DNA of 44,163 nt from Nitrospirota bacterium (GTDB taxonomy: Bacteria > Nitrospirota > Thermodesulfovibrionia > Thermodesulfovibrionales > UBA9159): positions 1-44,163 of the forward strand of contig JAMCQB010000051.1 of NCBI GenBank assembly GCA_023382175.1, in the 5' to 3' direction. Below the pieces are notes generated by a model. That model was given only the letters and a program-made list of their open reading frames with translations, was not told where the DNA came from and ran no database searches. Positions 1 to 6,391 of this stretch are shown piece after piece. Position 1 is the first letter of the stretch, and each line of letters begins with the position of its first letter. Position numbers and translations under genes: made by a program.

Positions 1-11
1 TAAGGGGGGGG

Positions 12-1175
12 ATGGGGGGGGGTATTCCTGTCCTGTTCGCAGAAGAGGCAGGGCTCGTCATGGAGTATTCGCCTGATGATGAGGAAAGGGTCTTTGCTGC
101 TCTCAGGGATGCAGAGGCGCCGTATCAGGTCATCGGAAGGACCATCCCGGAAAAAGAGATACGGGTAAAGTTCGGCGATGAACCGATTCTCCGTGAGGGT
201 ATGGAGACCTTGCGGTCGCTGTGGGAGGAGACGAGTTATCACCTGGACAGGCTCCAGGCCAATCCCGCATGCGTCGATGAGGAACGAAAAAACATATGCG
301 AAAGGACAGGACCTCACTTCGAACTTACCTTCACCCCGGAGCAAACCCCCTCTGATATTCTCGGCAGGAGAGGGAAGCCACGGGTCGCCATCATCAGGGA
401 GGAAGGGAGCAACGGCGACAGGGAAATGACCTCAGCCTTTCATCTTGCAGGCTTCGAGACCTGGGATGTTTCGATGACAGACCTCATCCGTGGTGATATA
501 ACATTGGACCAGTTCAGCGGTATCGTCTTCGTGGGCGGCTTCAGCTACGCAGATGTGCTGGATTCGGCAAAGGGCTGGGCAGGGGTGATACGGTTTCATA
601 AAAAGCTCTTTGAGCAGTTCCAGAGGTTCTATGAGAGGGAAGACACCTTCAGCCTCGGGGTCTGCAACGGCTGCCAGCTCATGGCCCTTCTGGGCTGGGT
701 CCCGTGGCAGGGGATAGAGGACAGGTTTCAGCCAAGGTTCATCCGTAACCGGTCGGGACGTTTCGAGTCACGGTTCGCAGCGGTGAAGATCCTCCCCGGT
801 CCTTCCCTCATGCTCAAGGGGATGGAAGGTTCGACACTGGGCATCTGGGTTGCTCATGGAGAGGGGATGGCGTATTTCCCGGATGAAGCAACAAAGAAAA
901 AAGTGGTCGAGCTCAGCCTTGCGCCGGTGAGATATGTGGATGATGCCGGAAGGATTACCGAGTCCTATCCCTTCAACCCCAACGGCTCCCCTGAAGGAAT
1001 CGCAGCCCTCTGCACACCCGACGGAAGACACCTCGCCATCATGCCCCATCCGGAGAGGGCATTCCTGAAATGGCAGTGGGCATGGATGCCCGAGGAGTGG
1101 AAGAAGACCCTGAAGGCATCACCGTGGCTCAGGATGTTCCAGAACGCCAAGGAATGGTGTGAGGGGAAAAGGTAA
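12..1175 (+). CDS. purL: Phosphoribosylformylglycinamidine synthase, C-terminal part (partial)
   Basis: PurL converts FGAR to FGAM with glutamine and ATP in purine biosynthesis. The visible 387 residues are the end of the synthetase part plus the glutamine amidotransferase domain. That domain starts near residue 122 (KPRVAIIREEGSNGD). It contains GGFSYADVL, the nucleophile motif LGVCNGCQLMALLGW with Cys218, the late HGEG motif, and MPHPERAF, which holds the catalytic His. Full-length enzymes of this type are about 1,250-1,300 residues, so roughly 900 residues are missing to the left. The ATG at position 12 lies in a G-run at the window edge and is not a real start; the reading frame continues upstream. 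No purine-pathway neighbour is visible. Confidence 0.95.
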   Translation: MGGGIPVLFAEEAGLVMEYSPDDEERVFAALRDAEAPYQVIGRTIPEKEIRVKFGDEPILREGMETLRSLWEETSYHLDRLQANPACVDEERKNICERTGPHFELTFTPEQTPSDILGRRGKPRVAIIREEGSNGDREMTSAFHLAGFETWDVSMTDLIRGDITLDQFSGIVFVGGFSYADVLDSAKGWAGVIRFHKKLFEQFQRFYEREDTFSLGVCNGCQLMALLGWVPWQGIEDRFQPRFIRNRSGRFESRFAAVKILPGPSLMLKGMEGSTLGIWVAHGEGMAYFPDEATKKKVVELSLAPVRYVDDAGRITESYPFNPNGSPEGIAALCTPDGRHLAIMPHPERAFLKWQWAWMPEEWKKTLKASPWLRMFQNAKEWCEGKR

Positions 1176-1198
1176 CTCTGCGGGCTACTTCGCCCCTC

Positions 1199-1765
1199 CT
1201 ATTTCCTGACGCAGACTCTCATGGGCACCGCCTCAGGAACATAAAGGGCCTTGCCGAGGAAAACATACTGGGGACTCGCAGCGCCATTCACCCTGAGGTC
1301 AAAGCTGACGCAATATTCAATGCCCATGGGCTGCACCTGGAAACTCATTCCCTTGATCTCCCTTTCTCCCTCAAGCCTGAAGAGAATACCATTCGGGGTG
1401 GACCTCACATCATCAAAGGGTTTTACGTTTTGATTCACCACGTTCGCGATGAACCCGTTCTCGACACTCACAGCGCCCGTAAAAACGTCCTTGGGAAATG
1501 CGGTGATGTGGGGCATATCCGTTTTCGCCACGCGCATATTCCATGTGTCTCCCGTTTTCCAGATGTAATAGCCTCCTCTGACCGTGATAAGATTTAGGTT
1601 CGGCTCACCCTCAATGACCATATCCAGGGGAATGGGCTCTCCCGGAGGGTTTGACGATAAAGGAGGTTCGTAACCCGGCGGCCCGAGAATAACGTCACAA
1701 CCGGCTGCGGCCAGAAGACAAAAAATGAGCATTGTTACCCCTGCGGCATGATCTTTTGTTGCCAT
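1199..1765 (-). CDS. Small putative lipoprotein of unknown function
   Basis: The product is 188 residues if translation starts at the ATG at 1765, which has GGAGG five bases upstream. A longer frame reaches 1876, but its extra N-terminus is polar and would hide the signal peptide. From the chosen start there is a hydrophobic signal (TMLIFCLLAAAGC) ending in a lipobox-like Cys, so the mature protein is probably anchored to a membrane. The rest looks like a single small beta-rich domain (for example NLITVRGGYYIWKTGDTW) with two further Cys near the end. I do not recognise the family. It converges with purL, leaving only a 23-base gap, and is divergent from the prohibitin-like gene. Confidence 0.7.
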   Translation of the reverse strand: MATKDHAAGVTMLIFCLLAAAGCDVILGPPGYEPPLSSNPPGEPIPLDMVIEGEPNLNLITVRGGYYIWKTGDTWNMRVAKTDMPHITAFPKDVFTGAVSVENGFIANVVNQNVKPFDDVRSTPNGILFRLEGEREIKGMSFQVQPMGIEYCVSFDLRVNGAASPQYVFLGKALYVPEAVPMRVCVRK

Positions 1766-1902
1766 CGGTCCCTCCTTCAACGTAACAGGCTCTTCGCCCG
1801 TAGTCAAGGAATCCATAGATATGCTACCCTTAACTGGTGGGATTTGCAACATTTCCATCGGCGCGTTTTTCCGCAAACATTTTCTGAAACAGGGAGGGGA
1901 TT

Positions 1903-2757
1903 ATGGAAAAGGATGTGAATGTTATTGAGATGATGAAGGAAAAAGGGGCCAAAGGCCTGAGGATTATCAAGTTCGGTTTTCTGCTGTTCATCGCCTTTGT
2001 CATTGTCCTTATGCTGAACCCCTTTGTCGTTATCGGGGCCGGTGAAAGGGGTGTGGTCCTCAACTTCGGCGCGGTGCAGCCGATAGTCCTTGGCGAAGGA
2101 CTGCATTTCAGAGTCCCCATCGTCCAGAAGATCGTGAAGATAGATGTGAAAGTGCACAAGGAACAGGTGGATGCTGAAGCCGCCTCAAAGGACCTTCAGG
2201 ACATCCGCTCCACCATCGCCGTGAATTACCACATCCTTCCTGACAAGGCGAACTGGGTCTATCAGAACATAGGCACTGCCTTTAAGGAGAGGATCATCGA
2301 CCCCACGGTTCAGGAAGTGGTAAAGGCCATCACCGCAAAATATACGGCCATCGAGCTGATAACCCAGAGGGAAAAGGTCCGCTCCGAAGTGAGGGCGCTC
2401 TTAAAGGAGAGGCTCGTTGCCTACAACATCATTGTGGACGATTTTTCCATCGTGAATTTCAAGTTCTCCCAGCAGTTCACCCAGGCCATTGAGGCAAAAC
2501 AGACCGCGGAACAGCTGGCCTTCAAAGCTCAGCGGGACCTCGAAAGGATAAAGATAGAGGCCGAGCAGAAGATCGCCGGGGCCAGGGCTGAGGCAGAGGC
2601 GCTGAGGCTCCAGAAAGAAAACGTCACCCCTCAACTTATTAAGCTGAGGCAGATAGAGGCCTCCATAAAGGCCATCGAAAAATGGGACGGACACCTTCCG
2701 AAGATCAATTCGGGCGCCATCCCCTTCATTGATGTGAAGAGTTTCGATAAAGAATAA
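1903..2757 (+). CDS. Prohibitin-family SPFH/band 7 membrane protein
   Basis: This 284-residue protein resembles prohibitins and HflC. It has one membrane segment at about residues 22-43 (LLFIAFVIVLMLNPFVVIG), then the SPFH domain starting RGVVLNFGAVQ and running to about residue 200. A charged helical coiled coil follows (EAKQTAEQLAFKAQRDLE and onward). Such proteins form large ring assemblies in the inner membrane and often modulate membrane proteases such as FtsH; that role is inferred. The start is the ATG at 1903, preceded by AGGGAGGGG. No hflK or ftsH partner is present, so this looks like a stand-alone prohibitin homolog. Confidence 0.9.
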   Translation: MEKDVNVIEMMKEKGAKGLRIIKFGFLLFIAFVIVLMLNPFVVIGAGERGVVLNFGAVQPIVLGEGLHFRVPIVQKIVKIDVKVHKEQVDAEAASKDLQDIRSTIAVNYHILPDKANWVYQNIGTAFKERIIDPTVQEVVKAITAKYTAIELITQREKVRSEVRALLKERLVAYNIIVDDFSIVNFKFSQQFTQAIEAKQTAEQLAFKAQRDLERIKIEAEQKIAGARAEAEALRLQKENVTPQLIKLRQIEASIKAIEKWDGHLPKINSGAIPFIDVKSFDKE

Positions 2758-2810
2758 GCCCGTCACAGAGGAGATGGACAGAGGGGCCTCGTCTGGGGTA
2801 ATATTAAGAA

Positions 2811-3563
2811 ATGAATCAGACACGCCTCAGGTCAATCATGAGGAACATCAATGTACTGAATGTGCTGCTTCTTGCAGTGATCATCGCCCTTGCCGCTTAC
2901 ATATTGCCTCCGCTCCTTGAGGTAAACGTTTCCTATACCCTGCCCGCTCCAAAAAAGGCGGCACAAGAAAAGGAAGAACAACCTGCGGTGGCTCCGCCAC
3001 CCTCCATGATGGAATATACGGTCATTGCGGAGCAGAACGTTTTCAATCCCGAAAGGAAGATCCCTGCCGAAAAAGCAGACGAAAAGCCCTTGCCGAAACC
3101 GGAATTTGTGCTCTACGGCACACTCATTGCCGGTGATACAAGCATGGCCTTCATGGAAGATCTCAAGGCGCCATACACCACCGCCGGCAGGGGGAAAAGA
3201 CAGAGGACACTGCGTGTAGGAGGTGTGTTGAGTGGTTACACTCTCAGTCAGGTTTACACAGACAGGGTCGTCTTGCTGAGGGGAGAAGAAAGCATGGAGG
3301 TAAGGGTGATGGATTCCCATAAGAAGGCACGGGGGACAGAAGCTGCCGTTGCCGGTCAAGCACCTCCTGCGCGAACCCCCATCACTCAGACCCTTCCTTC
3401 ACGGGTCGGGGGAATCAAACCTCAGGGGGCTGGACTTCCTCCCGGTATCGTAAAGGAGGGAACACCGCCGCAAGGGCAACCTTCCGCGGAAAGCGGGGCT
3501 GCTCCGCTATCTCAGGTAAAAGAGAAGTTTGATGCTCTTATAAAACAAAAGATGAACCGCTGA
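2811..3563 (+). CDS. GspC-like type II secretion inner-membrane protein (copy 1)
   Basis: The protein is 250 residues, with one N-terminal membrane segment (NVLLLAVIIALAAYILPPLL, residues 17-36). A linker rich in Pro, Lys and Glu follows, then a core of about 110 residues matching the homology region of GspC (YTVIAEQNVFNPERKIP, FVLYGTLIAGD, and a GYTLSQVYTDRVVLLRG stretch). In type II secretion this periplasmic domain binds the N0 domain of the secretin GspD. The C-terminus is Pro/Gly-rich and ends in a short charged helix; no PDZ domain, which many GspC proteins carry, is evident. It is a clear paralog of the gene at 4140-4775. A strong hairpin follows the stop. Confidence 0.78.
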   Translation: MNQTRLRSIMRNINVLNVLLLAVIIALAAYILPPLLEVNVSYTLPAPKKAAQEKEEQPAVAPPPSMMEYTVIAEQNVFNPERKIPAEKADEKPLPKPEFVLYGTLIAGDTSMAFMEDLKAPYTTAGRGKRQRTLRVGGVLSGYTLSQVYTDRVVLLRGEESMEVRVMDSHKKARGTEAAVAGQAPPARTPITQTLPSRVGGIKPQGAGLPPGIVKEGTPPQGQPSAESGAAPLSQVKEKFDALIKQKMNR

Positions 3564-3577
3564 TCAGATATCCTTTA

Positions 3578-3616
3578 ATGAGACTGACCGGAGGTTTTTC
3601 CTCCGGTCAGTCTCAT
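3578..3616. terminator. Hairpin between convergent genes
   Basis: A perfect 17-bp inverted repeat (3578-3594 with 3600-3616) surrounds a TTTTT loop. It lies 14 bases after the stop of the first GspC-like gene and 14 bases beyond the stop of the oppositely oriented small gene. There is no flanking U-tract on either strand, so it is terminator-like by position and stem strength rather than a textbook intrinsic terminator. Confidence 0.6.
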
Positions 3617-3630
3617 CCTCTCACAGCAGA

Positions 3631-3966
3631 TCAGTAATAAACATATGTGCCGTAATGATACCAGTAATAACTGTCATACGAGTACCAGAGGTCGTAGTAT
3701 GATGGGTATATATCGGCCCAATAGTAAACTACAGGAATGCCGTCAGGGGTCATCTCGATACCCGATGCAGTATACACGGTGTCGTTCCATGTAATGGCCA
3801 GATGAGTATACCCATTCCAGCTGAAGCGGTCAGTAACTCTGCTGTCATCCTGGTTATAACCAGGAACATTAGGATAGGTTGCATACCAATTGCCGGCCTC
3901 GCTTGTAAGAGCACTGAAGAACATCACTGCTACTGCCAAAACAGTTACAAGTGCGATTCTTTTCAT
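3631..3966 (-). CDS. Tyrosine-rich small secreted protein, unknown function
   Basis: The product is 111 residues. The ATG at 3966 is preferred because GGAGG lies eight bases upstream; the in-frame ATG at 3975 is only three bases from it. A Sec signal peptide (MKRIALVTVLAVAVMFFSALTSEA) is followed by a short domain with no family I recognise. The last 31 residues contain 14 Tyr and 3 Trp (for example YYDLWYSYDSYYWYHYGTY), a striking aromatic tail. It sits between the two GspC-like paralogs on the opposite strand and has its own sigma70-like promoter. A surface or matrix role is only a guess. Confidence 0.75.
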   Translation of the reverse strand: MKRIALVTVLAVAVMFFSALTSEAGNWYATYPNVPGYNQDDSRVTDRFSWNGYTHLAITWNDTVYTASGIEMTPDGIPVVYYWADIYPSYYDLWYSYDSYYWYHYGTYVYY

Positions 3967-4025
3967 TTCATTCACCTCCTTTCATTCTTTAAATATCCTA
4001 AGGGAATTCCCTTCTCCTCACTTTA

Positions 4026-4054
4026 AATGTAGTTCATACCCCCGGCGATGTCAA
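4026..4054 (-). promoter_or_regulatory. Sigma70-type promoter for the Tyr-rich protein gene
   Basis: On the minus strand there is TTGACA (4049-4054), a 17-base spacer, then TACATT (4026-4031, four of six consensus bases). It lies about 60 bases upstream of the ATG at 3966. The -35 core (CTTGACA) is shared with promoters of other secretion-related genes in the window. Confidence 0.6.
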
Positions 4055-4139
4055 GCGCGAATATGCCCCGGTCCATTCGCGATTCCGGGGAGGATTACCA
4101 GAGCACCGCTGAGTTATGGTAAAATTAAGCGGTGATATA

Positions 4140-4775
4140 ATGCTTTCGAAATCGATTCTAAGACAGATCAGCGGGTTGAACATTCTCCTCTTTGCAGCGC
4201 TCATCGCATTCGCTGCCTATACCCTCCCTCTGTTCCTTGATGTTAAGGCGAACTTTGTGCTCCCTTCTCCGAAAAAAGAGGTCGGCGAGAAACAGGAAAA
4301 GGCGGAAGAGCCACAGGCGCCGTCCATTGCAGAGTATGCGGTGATTGCGGAGCAGAATGTCTTCAACCCCGAAAGGAAGATCCCCTCAGAGAAGAAGGAC
4401 GAACAGCCCCTGCCGAAACCTGAGTTCGTGCTGTATGGCACGCTCATCGCAGGCGACGCAAGCCTCGCCTTCATGGAAGACCTGAAGTCGCCCACTACCT
4501 CGCAGGGAAAGGGGAAGAGACAGCGGGCTTTGCGTCTTGGGGCGGCCCTGAGCGGCTATACCCTGAGCGAGGTGCACCACGAACGGGTAGTGATGCTGAA
4601 AGGGGATGAGAGGATCGAGGTGAGGGTGTCAGACAGACAGCACAAAAAGGCAAGAGGAGACGGAAATACTTCTGCGGTGAAGGCTGCAGATGCCCCTAAA
4701 GCAGTGCAGGTTCCCGGAGAACAGAAGCGGTTTCCTGGTATGAAGCAGGGTGGCAGCCATGGCAGTGGTCAATAA
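4140..4775 (+). CDS. GspC-like type II secretion inner-membrane protein (copy 2)
   Basis: This is a 211-residue paralog of the gene at 2811-3563. The order of parts is the same: membrane segment (NILLFAALIAFAAYTLPLFL), charged linker, then the GspC homology region with nearly identical stretches (YAVIAEQNVFNPERKIPSEK, FVLYGTLIAGD, LSGYTLSEVHHERVVMLKG). The C-terminal tail is shorter and differs in sequence. The ATG at 4140 fits the alignment with copy 1 better than the ATG at 4116, and GGTGAT lies just upstream. The two copies probably arose by tandem duplication and may compete for, or specialise in, contacts with a secretin. The only secretin here is encoded 14 kb away. Confidence 0.78.
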   Translation: MLSKSILRQISGLNILLFAALIAFAAYTLPLFLDVKANFVLPSPKKEVGEKQEKAEEPQAPSIAEYAVIAEQNVFNPERKIPSEKKDEQPLPKPEFVLYGTLIAGDASLAFMEDLKSPTTSQGKGKRQRALRLGAALSGYTLSEVHHERVVMLKGDERIEVRVSDRQHKKARGDGNTSAVKAADAPKAVQVPGEQKRFPGMKQGGSHGSGQ

Positions 4776-4830
4776 GTCGCGGTGAGCGGCTTGAGAAAAA
4801 ATCCTTGTGAGGAAAAGTTTGTTCCCCACC

Positions 4831-4877
4831 AGAAAAGGGTCGGCCCGCCACAGTTACAGGCGGGCCGACCCTTTTCT
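4831..4877. terminator. Strong hairpin after GspC-like copy 2
   Basis: A perfect 19-bp GC-rich inverted repeat (4831-4849 with 4859-4877, loop 4850-4858) lies 55 bases past the stop of the upstream gene and about 80 bases beyond the stop of the convergent gene at 4955. The lower part of the stem is AGAAAAGG/CCTTTTCT, giving a partial T-tract on both strands, so it can act in both directions. Confidence 0.7.
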
Positions 4878-4954
4878 GATTCTTGTTCCTTATTTTCAGT
4901 CATTCCCGCTGTCGGGAATCCTTCCTGCTTTTATAACTCCATCTTTCATTCTTT

Positions 4955-6190
4955 CTACGGCAAGGTCTTTGTGAAGCTCCACTTGTAATACGATGCTGTT
5001 GCGCTGCCGCTCACTATCTGGCTGATCGTGGAGGCCGGCGTCCCTGAAGGCACTATGATTACATCCAATCCGTAGGTGCCGGGTAAAATACCGCTCTTCA
5101 GCAGTGAAAAGAGAGGCACACTCAGCTCACCCGAGGTATTGGCCAGCCAGGGCGCAATGTTCGCAGGGAAGGAAAGCCACTGACCGAATTCGCTCAGCAT
5201 AAACTTCCCTCCATAGGGCGGCGCATCCAGCACAAGGTAGATATCTACATTGCCGTTCTGCCAGCAGGGCAGCCACAGCCTCCCTGTCAGCATACCGCTT
5301 GCTTCTTCCAGCCCAAAGGGACGAAGCACCAGCGGATCCCAGCCCATATAGAGACCAGGGGAAAGAGTCCCGATATTCGTCGGTGCAGTCGGCAAAAGAG
5401 AAGTGTAGGTGCAGGTTGGGGCGGGCCTACCTGTAGGGACAGAAGCAAGACCGCTGATTGTAGTAAGCCCTGTTGGGCCGATAACAGTTGCAGCGCCTGT
5501 TGCCTTGTTGATCCGGTAGAGGTTAGTAGAACCTGCACCGGCTGCATACATTACACCTGTATCACTGTCAATCTCACAGCCGATATACCAGCCGAAGGGG
5601 ATTCCGTGGGGACCAACAACAGTTGCTGTCCCTGTGGTCTTATTGATTGTATAGAGGTTGGTAAGGTCCATGCCATAAATAGTATCGGTAGCAACGTCAA
5701 AGGCCAGGCATCTTATATCACAAGGACCTTCACCACCAAAAACACCCACAATTGTTGCAGCCCCTGTGGCCCTGCTGATGGTATCTAAGGAACAATTGTC
5801 TATATCTGAACCGTAGAGCACATTAGAGATAGGGTCGTAGGCCAGTCCATGTATGTCAGAGGTGATAACATGGCTCCCGATAACCGTGACTGCGCCTGTC
5901 GTAAGATCAATCGTTCCTAACCCCCATCCGCTTTCCAGCGTAACATCAGAGACATACATTGTCCTGGTCGATGTGTCGTAGGCAAGTCCGCTCAAGCTCA
6001 AATCCTGGCCTGTGGAACCTATCGATGTGGCTGCCCCTGTTGTCGTGTTTAGCGTATAAAAAGCATCTACGTTGTCATCGGTCGCATACAAGATGCCTGC
6101 ATGGGCTGCCTGCGTCACCAAAAATGGCAGACCAAGGAATAGTACTGAAAACATAACATACACATACATCTTCCTCATTCCTTTAATCAT
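4955..6190 (-). CDS. Secreted repeat protein with propeller-like N-terminal domain
   Basis: The protein is 411 residues with a Sec signal peptide (about residues 8-31, ending QAAHA). Residues 32-265 hold five repeats around a TTGAATxIG-like motif (TTGAATSIG, TTGAVTVIG, ATGAATIVG, TTGTATVVG, ATGAATVIG). The repeats are separated by phrases such as LAYDTSTRTMYVSD, a pattern typical of extracellular beta-propeller proteins. The rest (about 266-411) is a separate beta-rich domain with no recognised family. The start at 6190 has GGGGG seven bases upstream and a sigma70-like promoter about 80 bases away. Probably extracellular or surface-bound; its ligand is unknown. Confidence 0.75.
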   Translation of the reverse strand: MIKGMRKMYVYVMFSVLFLGLPFLVTQAAHAGILYATDDNVDAFYTLNTTTGAATSIGSTGQDLSLSGLAYDTSTRTMYVSDVTLESGWGLGTIDLTTGAVTVIGSHVITSDIHGLAYDPISNVLYGSDIDNCSLDTISRATGAATIVGVFGGEGPCDIRCLAFDVATDTIYGMDLTNLYTINKTTGTATVVGPHGIPFGWYIGCEIDSDTGVMYAAGAGSTNLYRINKATGAATVIGPTGLTTISGLASVPTGRPAPTCTYTSLLPTAPTNIGTLSPGLYMGWDPLVLRPFGLEEASGMLTGRLWLPCWQNGNVDIYLVLDAPPYGGKFMLSEFGQWLSFPANIAPWLANTSGELSVPLFSLLKSGILPGTYGLDVIIVPSGTPASTISQIVSGSATASYYKWSFTKTLP

Positions 6191-6269
6191 AAGATTACCC
6201 CCTTTTCCTAAGATTAGCCAAATATTAATACCCTTCTAAAGAGTAAAATCTCACTGAAAAGTTTGTGAT

Positions 6270-6298
6270 AGTATCCCGATTAAATTTATCTTTGTCAA
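6270..6298 (-). promoter_or_regulatory. Sigma70-type promoter for the propeller-like protein gene
   Basis: Minus strand: TTGACA (6293-6298), 17-base spacer, GATACT (6270-6275). Directly upstream of the -35 is AAAAAAAGC, which resembles an UP element. The upstream part is the same as in the promoter at 18351-18379 (A-tract, GCTTGACAAAG). Confidence 0.65.
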
Positions 6299-6311
6299 GC
6301 TTTTTTTGACA

Positions 6312-6342
6312 GAAAAAATCAGGGGCGGAAAACCGCCCCTGA
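6312..6342 (-). terminator. Intrinsic terminator of the protease gene
   Basis: On the minus strand a perfect 10-bp stem (TCAGGGGCGG with its complement) and TTTT loop are followed by six T residues. It lies 50 bases downstream of the protease stop at 6392 and separates that transcript from the promoter of the next gene. Confidence 0.85.
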
Positions 6343-6391
6343 AAGTATTTTATTGACTTATCTATGCACAGTTATACAGCAACAACTCAAC

